The notes: a model not told the origin generated them from the letters alone. Positions 1-10,115 are shown, counted from the first letter of the stretch. The stretch: DNA of 64,000 nucleotides from Diphasiastrum complanatum (GCA_029204225.1 CM055100.1:46125996-46189995); one strand, 5' to 3'. Numbers and translations: made by a program.

Positions 1-1581
1 GAGGATGGGGTGAAGGATATTAGTACACCAAGCCGTAGGAAAACCAGAAGTAACAGCTGTGTTAAAAACATGAGCAATGTAAGGGGAGATGAGATGTGCT
101 ACGGGCTTTAGGAAGTCTACACTTAAGGAGTCATAGTCAGTGGCTTTATTTAGTTTGGCATGTTTAATGGCGTTTTCAACCATGTCAGGGGTGAAAAGTG
201 AGCAGTGGTCAGGTCTCGGTGAGAGTGAGGTAGGAGGAGAGTCCGTGGTATATAACTCCGTGGCATACTCGATCCAGGATTCGATGGCTATGGGGGCCAA
301 TGTTGAAGAGTGTCTGGTGAAATGTTTCCAGAAAAAAGAGGAGGGTGAATCTAAAGAGTTGATCATTTTTTGGCAGAGTGATTGTAGGTACTTGATCTTC
401 TTTGTTCTGGTGGTTCTATGATATTCTTTCTGGCATTGTTTGAGTGTGGCAGGGGAGTGTGACCTGGCATATGTCACATGATTGTGAAGAGTGCGACATT
501 CTGCATCATACCATCTGTTGTGAACACTTCTGTGAGATGATGTCGTTTTGGTGGGGAAGGATGAGGAAGCAGCAGCTAAGAGGGATGTAGAGAGAAAAGT
601 GGCTTGCTGGTCAATTGGTGCCATGAACGGGAAGTTAGCGAGTAGTTGGGATAAGATTGTGGTGTAATTAGTGAATCCAGAAGGAATACGTTTATGAGTG
701 GGAAGAGAGCAAGAAATTTGCAAAGAAGAGGTTATGTGACCAAGTGAGATGTGTAAGAGTGAGTGATCGGAAATGGTAGGGGGTGTGATGGAGAAATCAG
801 AAATGTGAGAGATCAAAGCAGGTGATCCAATGAAGTAGTCGACCACACTATGTCCTCCACCATGAGGATAGCATGTATATGCTGATGAGGAAGGCCACTG
901 TGTGAGGCCATTCAAAATGGCAAGAGCGTGTGTCTCTGCTAGAGTGATCAACTGCTCCCCGAAAGATGTAGCTGGAGTGTCTGCATCCTGTGATACCCGG
1001 TCTAGCCCCATATCCAAAGGGTAAAGCCTGAGAAGATCCGTAGCTGCATGAAATTCGGTTTGTCTAGAGCTTGTGCGGGCGTTGAAATCACCTGCTAGTA
1101 AAATGGAACCCTGCTGAGAAAAGATAGCAATATCATCTGAGAGAGCCTGAAAAGGGTCCCCGCCAAACTCAGCAAACACTGAGGTCTGTGGAGCAAAATA
1201 GCATACAGCTATATAGATGTCCTGAGGTAATCCCAATAGTGAGCCAATAATGTGTAACCAAATATAGCGAGCGTATGGATCTTGTTTAACCATCTGAACT
1301 GTGGTGTCTCTGTATAAACAAGCTACTCCTCCAGATCCTCGACAAGTTTTTCCCCTAACAAATGGACGAAAAGCAGAATGCCAAGAGTACTCCTGTATAT
1401 TTGGAAGAGGATGATATAAGGACTCATGAGTTTCAGCCAACAACAAAATGTCGCATTTTCTAATAAAATCAGCAAAGTCTCCGGCTGATGACGAAGATAA
1501 AAAACCATTACAATTCCAGAAGCCAAGCCTCAAATTGGTAGGGGATCTCGGGTAGCTTCTATATCCGGGGGCCCCTAGTTC
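1..1581 (-). CDS. LINE-1 ORF2, N-terminal part: endonuclease and start of reverse transcriptase (runs off left edge)
   Basis: Reading the minus strand in the same frame as ORF1, I see no stop from the amber codon at 1582-1584 down to base 1, about 527 codons. The start of the domain reads GFWNCNG. Apurinic-endonuclease-like (EEP) motifs follow: LLLAETHES near 1435, LLAGDFNAR near 1105, SVVDYFIGS near 860 and ISDHSLLH near 770. The product would nick target DNA for target-primed reverse transcription. Further on, the conserved region upstream of LINE reverse transcriptase appears (NKATDYDSLSVDFLKP, then WCTNILHPIL at the edge). The catalytic YADD region lies outside the window. No ATG precedes the endonuclease domain in this frame; the first in-frame Met is well inside it. 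An uninterrupted frame makes this the youngest-looking coding stretch in the window. Confidence 0.85.
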
Positions 1582-1584
1582 CTA
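1582..1584 (-). other. In-frame amber codon between LINE-1 ORF1 and ORF2
   Basis: ORF1 ends CAA TAG and the following codons (GAA CTA GGG GCC CCC GGA) continue in the same frame into the endonuclease of ORF2 with no further stop and no ATG. The matching junction in LINE-2 (6501-6525) keeps CAA TAG GAA CT(C) GGG GCC CC(T). The stop, its context and the following GC-rich stretch are therefore conserved between two diverged copies. This fits either translation of ORF2 by stop-codon readthrough or reinitiation; the sequence alone cannot decide. Confidence 0.7.
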
Positions 1585-2418
1585 TTGTGGAAGGTCGAAA
1601 AATCTCGGTTTCCCGTCAATAAAAACAACCCTTTGCCCTTTCTCTTTCGCTTCAAGGATAATCTTTTTTCTTGCCAACCATTGAGTATTTGTTAAGTCAT
1701 CATCCATATAAATGAAAGTACCTTTAAGCTTTGCCCTAAGCCGAAGGGCAGCATTGCGTTGTGAAAGCGAGCGGAACTTGATAAACAAAACATTGTCATC
1801 AAATTTACTGCGCCAAGCAGTATCAAAACCGTCAGCCACATGAGATAACTTGGAAATGAGCAAATCCGTAGCTTCTTCCAACGGTTTTCCACCATTGGCA
1901 ATGCCTCTTACTCTAATGTTAAAGGCTTTTTTGGCCCTTCTGGCTTGTTCACCCAAAACTGTCTCCAAATCGTTTTCCTTCGGAAAAGATGAAATCTGAG
2001 AGTGATTACCTTGCTTAAGGATCGATGTCGTTTCTTCAACCTGTTTTGCGAGTGATGAGAGTTTGCTGCCCATATCATCCGGTTTGAAGAGTGCTGCCCA
2101 CGTTTTCGTCTCCTCGACTTGTTTCTCCAAGCTATTGATCTTGTTGGAAGTCTCCTCCAAGGCACTTTTTTCTGCAATTCGTTGCTTAAGATATATATTT
2201 TCTTGCTCAAGCTGCTCCACACATTCCGTGACACCAAAAAGATCCTTAGCTAACTTGCTATTTTCAGCTTCAAAGAGGTGTAGTTGTTTCTTAAGTCCAA
2301 GAATTTCTTGCCGGATAAAACTAAGATCATAAGCAAAAAGACTTTCGGTAGGTTTGGAAGGAGTGTAGTCAATGGCAGCCATGTTGATAGTTTCTGTCAC
2401 CGAAGACGGCTCCTCCAT
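1582..2418 (-). CDS. LINE-1 ORF1 (coiled-coil RNA-binding protein of L1 type)
   Basis: From the ATG at 2418 this gives about 278 residues (MEEPSSV...). Residues 30-150 are heptad-rich and look like coiled coil (EILGLKKQLHLFEAENSKL; KINSLEKQVEE). The C-terminal half contains AFNIRVRGIANGG, DNVLFIKFRS, LRAKLKGTFIYMDDDLT and ILEAKEKGQRVVFIDGKP. That layout is coiled coil, RRM-like fold and C-terminal domain, as in vertebrate L1 ORF1 proteins, which trimerise and coat LINE RNA. No CCHC zinc knuckle is visible, although most plant L1 ORF1 proteins have one. The same frame stays open to 2817, but that part would translate the (CT)n leader as Leu-Ser repeats. A likely ancestral start (MAPKKK) at 2489-2491 is one frame off, separated by a C-run. 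Confidence 0.8.
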   Translation of the reverse strand: MEEPSSVTETINMAAIDYTPSKPTESLFAYDLSFIRQEILGLKKQLHLFEAENSKLAKDLFGVTECVEQLEQENIYLKQRIAEKSALEETSNKINSLEKQVEETKTWAALFKPDDMGSKLSSLAKQVEETTSILKQGNHSQISSFPKENDLETVLGEQARRAKKAFNIRVRGIANGGKPLEEATDLLISKLSHVADGFDTAWRSKFDDNVLFIKFRSLSQRNAALRLRAKLKGTFIYMDDDLTNTQWLARKKIILEAKEKGQRVVFIDGKPRFFDLPQ

Positions 2419-2647
2419 CACTACCGATGATGGGGGGGGTGTCCAACAGGGAGGGGGGTGTAAGAACACCCTCCTTTTTCTTAGGTGCCATAGGAGGCGG
2501 TAAGCAGATGGAGGAGAGAGACAGAGAGAGATCGCGCGATGAGAGGGAAGGGAGGCAGATTTGGCCACGGGAGCAAGGGGCGAGGCAGGAGGGAGAGCGG
2601 GGGTAAAGGAAACAGGAGTGAGGGTAGAGGAGGCAAAGAGATCAGGG

Positions 2648-2653
<6 letters not shown>
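2419..2653 (-). other. LINE-1 5' leader
   Basis: This pyrimidine-rich leader lies between the (CT)n tract and ORF1 on the LINE sense strand. An ATG at 2489-2491 reads MAPKKKEGV. The same start (MAPKKKGGV) occurs at 5926 in LINE-2, so it is probably the original ORF1 start. Here a change in the C-run around 2432-2455 puts it out of frame with the rest of ORF1. Confidence 0.55.

Positions 2654-2728
<75 letters not shown>
2654..2728. repeat. (AG)n microsatellite, 75 bp; (CT)n on the LINE-1 sense strand
   Basis: Uninterrupted AG dinucleotides directly upstream of the LINE-1 leader. On the LINE sense strand this is (CT)n. It is one of five such tracts that abut LINE ends in this window. Confidence 0.95.
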
Positions 2729-2731
<3 letters not shown>

Positions 2732-3100
2732 TTCGGGGTTTTTTCTAGTGTTTCATTGGAAATTGTAATATGTATGTTGTACCGTGTGACATTAATGTTT
2801 TGAGTGACGAGTAACAATGATCAATCTTTCTACTCATGTATGGAAGTTGGTAGTTACTAGCTAATGTCACAAATGATATCAGATAGATCATAGCTAAAAC
2901 TGTGAGCAATGGATGGATCAAGAACCCTAAATCACAGGTGACAGGTATTGTTAGGTAACAAGACTTAGGAGTTGCACGTCAGGATTCAAATTTCAATATC
3001 GTTTAATCACGAATTATAATGTACATGTTACCCATTAACACTAAGAAAGCACTTCTTTTTGACATAATCGAAGGGTAGAAACTAAGGGGGGGGGACCCTA
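2729..3100. other. Unassigned 370 bp
   Basis: No gene, element end or repeat recognised. It lies 5' of the LINE-1 (CT)n tract and ends in a G-run near 3085. Confidence 0.5.
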
Positions 3101-3225
3101 AAACCGATTCGAACTTGGAGAAGTCGATTCTTTCCCGATTCAAACACGGTTCGAAAAGGCGATTCAAAAGGTACCATTAAACATTGGTTCGGACGCACCT
3201 TCGCGCTCGGGGTCATGGTTCTTAG

Positions 3226-3278
<53 letters not shown>

Positions 3279-3540
3279 ATAGAACCCAAGAACCGTGGGT
3301 CCCAAGAACCGTACAGTGAACTGTACCATGGTTCATGAACCGTGGAATGGTTCATGTACATTGTAATTAATTGATTTTTTTTATGCCCTTTTCCCCCAAA
3401 AACCCCTAAAAAAAGTTAATTAATTAATTACCACGGTTCACCACGGTTCTTGGAACCAAACTTCATGAACTGTACAGTTCACTGTACGGTTCCAAGAACC
3501 ATGGTGAACCTTGGACGGTTCACAGGAACTATGATATATA
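3101..3540. repeat. Palindromic word array, word GGTTC/GAACC, with (TA)n(TG)n core
   Basis: At least a dozen copies of GGTTC or GAACC in both orientations occur at 3130-3360 and 3430-3530, often paired as GGTTCnnGAACC. Between the two halves are (TA)n at 3225-3245, (TG)n at 3245-3277 and an A/T-rich block near 3375-3425 (ATTAATTAATTA). The stretch is strongly self-complementary and has no credible coding content. It is one of several arrays with this design in the window. Confidence 0.75.
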
Positions 3541-3542
3541 TA

Positions 3543-3965
3543 TATATATATATCAGACGTGAGCGTCCATCCCGGACATGGCCATTTCGCGTCCGCGTCC
3601 AGTGTTCAGATGTGTCTGCGTCCGCCCCTCGGACACGTCCGTGTAAGTGTCCTTTTTTTTTTAGCTATTTTACACTAAAAATTTTTTTTAAAAAAAAGTG
3701 CGTCTGGGGTGGACGTGTCCCAAGACACGCGTTCGCGTTCACGTCCCGCTACCTTTGATATATATATCAGACATGAGGGTCCGGGCCGGGCACGACCATT
3801 CCGCATCCACGCCCGGCACCCGGACGTGTCCGACCCCCGGGCGCGGGGTTGGGCGCGCCCGTTTCTTATTTTTTAGGCTGGACGCATCCAACGTCCGGGC
3901 GCAAGTGCGTCCGGGTCTCGGGCACGCCCCTAGGACCCGGATGCATTTAAATTTAAAAAAAAAAA
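3543..3965. repeat. Two diverged copies of a palindromic word array, word GGAC/GTCC
   Basis: The segment starting at 3543 (TATATATATCAGACGTGAG) recurs at 3758 (ATATATATCAGACATGAG). Each copy carries many GGAC/GTCC words (GGACACGTCCG at 3629, GGACGTGTCC at 3711 and 3823) and ends in a T/A-rich run (3650-3695; 3945-3967). Unit length is about 215 bp and divergence is substantial. The second copy is more GC-rich. The ORFs here are translations of the repeat and not genes. Confidence 0.7.
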
Positions 3966-4016
3966 AACAGAAAACAAGCCGCGGACCCCTCACCCGCGCT
4001 ACTGCAGACCCGCGCC

Positions 4017-4155
<139 letters not shown>

Positions 4156-4171
4156 GAGGGAGAGAGAGAAG

Positions 4172-4790
4172 TTGAGAGCGGGTACGAGCACATTTGGGAG
4201 GATTGCGTACCCGGCCCACAGGGGGGACGCTACGGGATCGGCGTTTGTATATCCATCCCCCCTGCGGAGAGAGCTCACATTCTCGACACATATGTTGAGC
4301 CAGGTGCTGAGGCCGGCGAGCCATCCACATCCACAGTGCACCCACTGTCACCCCTGCCACCTCCTCCGCATCCACCAGCGCACCTGCCTTCGCCACCGCA
4401 CCCGCCTTTGCCTCTGCCGCTGCCACCCCCACCCCCTCCGCCAGTACTCCCCATGGATCCACAACCTCCACTTCCGCAGCAACAGCGATGCCACCACCTC
4501 CAGAGCCGCACCGTCCATTCGCATCTTCTCAGCCATCCACATCCCGAGGCACCAGACAAACCACCATCACGGGATCTCTCAGAGAGGGACAGCACAGGGA
4601 GGCCACCAGGACCATAGCACAGATGTTCTCTGACCTGAATCTCCCCTTCATCATGGCCACATCCCACATCTTTCAAGAGGCAATCTCGAAAGTTGCAGTC
4701 TGCGAGCCCAGCTACACACCACCCACAGCCGACGCGCTTCGCGGCCCTTTGCTCCAGGGGCGGGTTGCCAAGGTCAGAGAGAGAGACTAG
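4172..4790 (+). pseudogene. hAT-1 transposase fragment, N-terminal part before DUF659
   Basis: The frame at 4488-4790 reads through TIAQMFSDLNLPFIMATSH, IFQEAISKVA and SYTPPTADALRGPLL before a stop. This matches the segment just upstream of the DUF659 domain in plant hAT transposases, where a short motif with F, P and LRGPLL precedes the catalytic core. hAT-2 (near 42280-42420) has the corresponding ADQFFYECDISFVV and PPRREALRGGML. The upstream 4290-4490 is proline- and serine-rich and low in complexity. No BED zinc finger and no catalytic core are present, so the copy is a 5' fragment. Confidence 0.6.
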
Positions 4791-4796
4791 CTGGGA

Positions 4797-5450
4797 TTTG
4801 TACACCTATTCCATCATGGCTGATGATCATGGGAGAAACCGATCTCATCATATAAGACATATGTGTGTTTAGGTCTTCTGGTTCCCTTCAGTGAATGGCA
4901 CAAGTTTGCTTAGTAATTAGTAAGTTGTTGAAGTTCATCTGGGGAGCGCATCGTTACATAGTTTCCGTATTGTACATATTGTAGCGAGCATTCATTTCTC
5001 CCAGAGACTTGTGGTCTTGAGAGCTTGACACTCTTCTGGCGAGCATTCACCTATCCCAAAAACTTGTGGTCTTCAAAGCCTGGTGAGCATTCATTTCTCC
5101 CAGAGACCTGTGGTCTTGAGAGCTTGACACTCTTTTGGCAAGCATTCACTTCTCCCAAAGATTTGTGGTCTTCAGAGCTGTCACTCTTCTAGCAAGCATT
5201 CATTTCTCCCAGAGACTTAGAAAGCTTGACGCTCTTCTGGCGAGCATTCACTATCGTGGAAACTTGTGGTCTTGAGAGCTTGTCACTCTTCATTTCTCCC
5301 AGAAACCTGTGGGCTTCAGAGCTTGTCACTCTTCTGGTGTGCATTCATTGTTCCCAAAAACTTGTGGTCTTGAGAGCTTGTCACTCTTTTGGTGAGCATT
5401 CATTTCTCCGAGTTCAATTAGATGATCAGAGACTACTTTTGGGATTTTTT
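4797..5450. repeat. Fold-back family module plus tandem array of about 50-bp units
   Basis: 4828-4950 contains GAAACCGATCTCATCATATA and GAAGTTCATCTGGGG. Both recur inverted at 22900-22960 and near 24030-24065, and partly at 24541-24580. Roughly nine imperfect units follow from 4986 to 5412. Each has GAGCATTCA, CTCCCA, CTTGTGGTCTT and AGAGCTTG plus CACTCTT, with unit length near 50 bp. A single inverted unit sits at 23848-23886. The two regions therefore belong to one repeat family. No coding content is seen. Confidence 0.7.
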
Positions 5451-5499
5451 TGGTCTAGTTCATTTTTGAGTCTTATGTTGGAGATATATTCATGCTCCT

Positions 5500-5572
5500 G
5501 CATAGACTATCACACTTAGATGTACTATTTCGTGTTATATACTTTTTGGCATTCAAAGACAATAATAAAGAT

Positions 5573-5576
<4 letters not shown>
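5500..5576 (+). mobile_element. LINE-7: 3' UTR remnant ending in (CT)n
   Basis: GATGTACTATTTCG, then CTTTTTGGCATTCAAAGACA and AATAAAGATTTTTT, run directly into (CT)n. The 3' end of LINE-6, read on the minus strand (48873-48955), has the same order: GATGTACTACTG, CTTTTTGGCATTAG, CATTAATAAAGCTTT, then (CT)n. This short stretch is therefore the extreme 3' end of another copy of the same LINE family, including its AATAAA signal. Confidence 0.65.

Positions 5577-5639
<63 letters not shown>
5577..5639. repeat. (CT)n microsatellite between two LINE copies
   Basis: About 63 bp of CT with one TTT interruption at 5621. Its left edge is the 3' end of LINE-7 and its right edge is the 5' leader of LINE-2. 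Confidence 0.9.
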
Positions 5640-7815
5640 GATCTGGTGATCTGGTGCACTAGCGCGCTGCTGATCTGGCGCTTTTCTGCCCTGGTGCTGA
5701 TGCGGTGTTGCTGATCTGGTGTGCTGACCTGGTGCGCTGATCTGGTGCGCTGATGACACGCTGACCTGGTGCGCTGATGACATGCTGACCTGGTGCGCTG
5801 ATGACTGCCCTGACCTGGCACACTGACCTGGCACTGACCTAGTGCTGACCTCTCTCTCTCCAGCGCTGATCATCCATCGCTGCTTGGAGATCCGTGCTCC
5901 ATCGTTGCTTGAAGATCGCTGCTCCAATGGCTCCTAAGAAGAAGGGGGGTGTCCCCCCCCCCCCCCCCTTGCTGATTACATCTCCCCTCCATCATCAGCG
6001 ATGGAGGGGCTACGGCCTTCTTCACCTCCAGCGATGGAGATGCCTCCTCCATCGCTGGCAGCCTATGACAGTCCCATTGATGCTATGGAGGGATCACCCT
6101 CATATTTCAGCCTTTCCAATAGATAACAATTTGGAGACAGTTTTGGATGAGCAAGCTAGAAGGGCCAAAAAAGCCTTTAACATTAGAGTAAGAGGCATTG
6201 CCAATGGTGGAAATAGAAGAAGCTACGAACTTACTTGTTTCCAAGTTATCTCATGTGGCTGATGGTTTCGATACTGCATGGCGTAGTAAATTTGATGACA
6301 ACGTTTTATTTATCAAATTTCGTTCTCGTCAACAACGCAATGCAGCCCTTCGGCTTAGGGCCAAGCTTAAAGGCACCTTCAATTATATGGATGATGATTT
6401 AACAAATACTCAATGGTTGGCAAGGAAAAAGATTATTCTTGAAGCAAAAGAAAAAGGACAAAGAATTGTTAACGGCAAACCGAGATATTTCGACCTTTCA
6501 CAATAGGAACTCGGGGCCCCTGGGTATAGAAGCTGCCCGAGACCACTTTGAGACTTGGCTTCTGGAATTGCAATGGTACACATGGTGTCCTAGCTTGTCC
6601 AGAGATACTTGGAGTGATATTTCACGTTTGCAGATCCTTAGCTGGATGATCCGTGCGAAGCAATCAGTTCCCCATGATATCATACTGGCAGAGTTTGCCT
6701 CACCACCACTGATTGTCGAGGCTATATTTTGGATTATCACAATCATTCATAGAGTCTCGAAGCTTGATACATCCAGATATGTTGCTGCAGCTTTCACATC
6801 CTCTCACACTCTAGCTAGTCAACAGGCAAGTCCTCATGGTTTCAAAGTGTTTCTGACCTTTTGAGTAGGTGGGGTTTATCTATATCTGATCTCCCGAATG
6901 GGACACACGCATATATCCGCCAACAGATTTATAGAGCTTATATCAGCACAATGTGGTCTCACTATGATCCAGCACAGGTCAAGCTTCATTTTTATCACAC
7001 TCAAATTCTTCAGCTTGATGTTTCCGGGGGCTTCCCATTCGGCCAGGTTAGTGGTCTCAGACGTTATCTTTCAGCCTACGTTATCGTCTTGGTCAGCTTA
7101 GGGTCTCTTCTCACCAGCTTGCTATTGAGACAGGCAGATACACAGACACACCTCGACCGCTACGGATTTGTTAGTGCTGCTCTTTACAAGAGATTGAGGA
7201 TGAGTTCCATTTCATTTTCCGATATCCAGCCTACTATGAGATCAGAGGCAAATATCATTGCTTATACAGAGATACTCCTCTTACACTTGGTTCTTTCCTT
7301 GCCTTCTCATATGCGAGATGTGTTGGTTTATTATTACGAGAGATGTTTACTTTGAGATCTTCCTTTTTATTGAATGTTTATGATGTGGATCATAGCCAGT
7401 CCCACATTACGCACTTTTTCCAGAAGAGGGATAGAGATGAGACTTCTGACAGTGAGTTAGACATTCCAGTATGGCGACCGAAGCTCCAGCATCCTCTTCG
7501 CTCCTCCAGGCCCAGGGCTCTTCACCGGAGGCCAACACTTGCTTCTCACCATATCACGCAGTTTTTTATATCCACTTAGCCAGTTAGCTAACCTATTTCA
7601 GTTTTCTCTTTCCCTCTATGTAGCTGGTGGTTAAGCTACTGATATTGTACCCTCGACAGAGCTAGAGGTTAAGCTTTGTTTTTTTCTCTGTTTTCTAGTG
7701 CTGGTTTAGCTTTTAGGAATAAGTCCTACGTGGACAATGCTCCTTTTTTGATGTACTTTCTACTTGTCTTATGTGCCCTCGGGCACCTGACAGACATTAA
7801 TATAATTCTAATTCA
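5640..7815 (+). pseudogene. LINE-2: internally deleted LINE with (CT)n on both sides
   Basis: In order: a leader made of tandem CTGATCTGGTGCG-like units (5640-5845); the ORF1 start MAPKKKGGV at 5926 followed by a C-run; loss of the coiled-coil part; the ORF1 C-terminal half (6107-6506: AFNIRVRGI, DNVLFIKFRS, NYMDDDLTNTQWL) in two frames; the conserved TAG at 6504-6506; the first codons of the ORF2 endonuclease up to about 6575. A large deletion then joins to the ORF2 3' end (from about 6580: DISRLQILSWMIRAKQ, ILAEFASPPLIVE). The tail continues to 7579 in several frames and ends in a 3' UTR. The endonuclease and reverse transcriptase cores are missing. It belongs to the same family as LINE-1 and LINE-6. 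Confidence 0.8.
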
Positions 7816-7816
7816 C

Positions 7817-7876
<60 letters not shown>
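7816..7876. repeat. (CT)n microsatellite at the 3' end of LINE-2
   Basis: About 60 bp of CT directly after the LINE-2 3' UTR (CATTAATATAATTC then CTCACTCTCT). Together with 5577-5639 it brackets LINE-2 with the same strand polarity. Confidence 0.9.
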
Positions 7877-7878
<2 letters not shown>

Positions 7879-8754
7879 ATACACACACCATCCCTCTCAT
7901 GCACAATCCCTCCTCAATACCTGCCTCAAGCCATTCCTCCAAGGCCGCTGCTTTCTGCTGGCTCACTTGCGCACTAGCGTTGATCCTGGCAGCACCCGCA
8001 ACCCCAACCCACCCCACCCCACCCAACCCCACTTCCCTCTTTTCTCAGTGATTTTCCAATCTATTTCAACACAGGTTTCAGCACTGTTTACCAACCTGTT
8101 TTCAGCTTGAATATCAATCTATTTCCGGTCTTTTATATTCAGCCTCTTTCTTAGGTGCCCATCCATCTCTAGCCATTATCTAGTCTAGTGTCTCTACAGC
8201 ACTGATTTTAGCCCTATTTTGAACAACTTTTGAACTCTACTTAAGCCCAGTTTCCGGCTTCATGATCTCTTTGTCTACCTTTCCCAAGAATACATTAGCT
8301 ATACGATATGGATTTGACATTCCATCCCTATAGCCCTGTTCTTTTTCTAAACTTTATCTACTACCATGGCCCATATTTAGGGAGACACGTATTCTCACAC
8401 CACTAGCCTGTTGCTATACAAACTTTAAGGCATTCTAGAACCAATCAATAAGGAAATCCAAGACCTTATAGAAGAGCTACATGTGAAAAATGATGCACAA
8501 AAGAACTCAACAATCTACAAGCTGGTTATGGTCCCAAAGGTAAATGGACTTGAAATTCCATGCACCACTTGGAACCTTCCCAAGCAGCTATGTCCCCCCC
8601 CCCCAATTCATGAATTGTTCCAAAATGAGAGTACTGCTCGTGTTATGTAATGCTGCGTTTTAGAATTCTGTACAACTACGATATTATAGAACATAATGAT
8701 AGATACAATCCATACGACATATAGAATTGCAGATTATCAACAATCTGTACGTGA
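7877..8754. other. Unassigned, pyrimidine-rich
   Basis: No gene recognised. The stretch 8420-8560 has a weak resemblance to the region upstream of gypsy reverse transcriptase (QDLIEELHVKN, LVMVPKVNG in interrupted frames). This is too weak to call. Confidence 0.4.
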
Positions 8755-8900
8755 AACCTGTACACAACACTCCATGTTCCAAAATGCTCATGTTCTGAAA
8801 CGAGCGTTCCAAAACACACATTCTCAAACAAGCATTCTTAAACCCTCTGGAGTCCAAAACACTCATGTTCTGGCACATTCTGAAACACAATTCCAAAGCA
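8755..8900. repeat. Short-word array, words TGTTC/GTTCC and GAAAC/GAACA
   Basis: Repeated CATGTTC, GCGTTCC, CATTCT and AAAACAC words at spacings of 15-30 bp (ATGTTCC 8773, ATGTTCTG 8790, GCGTTCC 8805, ATGTTCTG 8865). It resembles the clearer arrays at 9540-9762, with less palindrome structure. Confidence 0.45.
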
Positions 8901-9156
8901 ACTAAGATACATGGTAATTTTCTTTTCTGTTACAAAAATACTAGAAGTAACTACCTTCCAAGTTGCTTAAACCAACTGAAATTTTACTACCCAGTTGTTT
9001 TGTCTATTACAACATGATTATATGACTGCAACTTGATCCTAAAGATTTTGGAGAAAATCGACCTGGAATACATGAGCATACACAAAACTTGACTTGATGC
9101 ATTTTGCAAATAAAAAACCTTTAGTATCAAAAAAAGCTTGCACATAACAAGCAAAC

Positions 9157-9269
9157 CTTCAGAGTTTTCCCAGCAGTCATATAAAGCTGCAAAGACAAGT
9201 GGATGACCATCCTCAAAGTGCAAATAATATGGCTGCTTTTTCGCCCCATCCTTTTTCCACTCATAAAAT
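9157..9269 (-). CDS. HMCES: SRAP/HMCES-like gene, internal exon carrying GFYEWKK
   Basis: Minus-strand 113-bp exon with acceptor ...GCAG|A and donor G|GTTTGC. It reads (G)FYEWKKDGAKKQPYYLHF, then GHPLVFAALYDCWENSEG, a near-exact match to the plant SRAP consensus. SRAP proteins form a thiazolidine crosslink with abasic sites in single-stranded DNA through Cys2 and protect them during replication. The Glu in FYEW is the conserved active-site glutamate of the family. Phase agrees with the upstream exon (GG|A completes a Gly codon). The next exon, with the conserved histidine region (LHDRMPV), is not found between here and base 1. It is either beyond the left edge or lost. Confidence 0.9.
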
Positions 9270-9539
9270 CTGCTCCACAACTTTTAAAATGAGCAGTCTT
9301 ATGAACTAGCGATAACTCATGATGTCAGTATTAACCTGGTTACCCAATATTAGCTGAAATAGATCTTAAGCTACTGGAAATTCAATCAAGTTAGGCATTT
9401 TTCACTATCTAATTTTGACTGGTAAAACCATCAGATTTAAATCACATTCTGATGGTTTAAACACACCAATACTAAGATCAACCAAATTTCACAACAAAGT
9501 GTTCCTTGTCTTAGCATTATGGATGCTGCATGAAGGTAA

Positions 9540-9762
9540 CTTGACTTAGTTGCCCACTCCGGAACGGAACGCGTTCCAGAACACGTTCCGTTCCGGAACG
9601 ATGCCCTTAAAAGAAAATTAAAAAAATACGTTTTCTTTACAAAGGATTTCATTCATTAAATAATTAAAATAATTAAATTTTTATGAATATCGTTCCGACC
9701 AGGAACGTTTCGGAACGGAACGTTCCGACCCATTTTGGTCGGAACAGGCTTCTAAGCTTGAC
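9540..9762. repeat. Palindromic word array, word GGAACG/CGTTCC
   Basis: Dense GGAACG and CGTTCC words in both orientations (CGGAACGGAACGCGTTCC near 9560; GGAACGTTTCGGAACGGAAC near 9703) flank an A/T-rich core at 9605-9690. It lies in the 3' part of the HMCES-like gene's introns. There are no terminal inverted repeats beyond the words themselves that I can define. Confidence 0.75.
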
Positions 9763-9924
9763 ACTTGCATAACAACTAAGAGGAACACAGATCATGATGA
9801 TTCAAAAAGCCTTCACACATTACACATGTCTTTCTTGTTCACTCATAACTCATAGACATAGAGGCTTCCAAATGTCCAAAGGTTATTGATCCCCAACAGC
9901 AGGTCAACAAGGCAGAGCCATGAC

Positions 9925-10115
9925 ACATGGAGAACCATAGTGACCAGGGAACGTGGGAATGTGGCTTTCTAGCGTTCCCAGCGTACTCTTGTTGGGAATG
10001 TGACCAAGGAACACGTTCCCAAGGAATAAAAACATGATTGGGAACACGTTCCCTGGTCACAGTTTCTACAAAGACTCAAAAACACTTGGGAACGTGTTCC
10101 TTGGTCACAGTCACT
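9925..10115. repeat. Palindromic word array, word GGGAACGTG/CACGTTCCC
   Basis: GGGAACGTG/CACGTTCC words occur at about 9948, 9990, 10010, 10050 and 10088, each next to TGACCAAGG or CCTGGTCAC, so the repeated word is longer (about 20 bp) than in neighbouring arrays. Both orientations are present. Confidence 0.7.

Noticed and set aside
2419-2817. Longer ORF1 of 411 residues starting at 2817
   Set aside because: It would include the microsatellite as a Leu-Ser tract; the paralogous start MAPKKK and the domain content place the coding start downstream.
4986-5412. Tandem array as a CRISPR-like array
   Set aside because: Units are imperfect throughout with no constant repeat and unique spacer pattern; the setting is eukaryotic.
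8420-8570. Fragment of a gypsy reverse transcriptase
   Set aside because: Only short, interrupted similarity; no catalytic motif or continuous frame.
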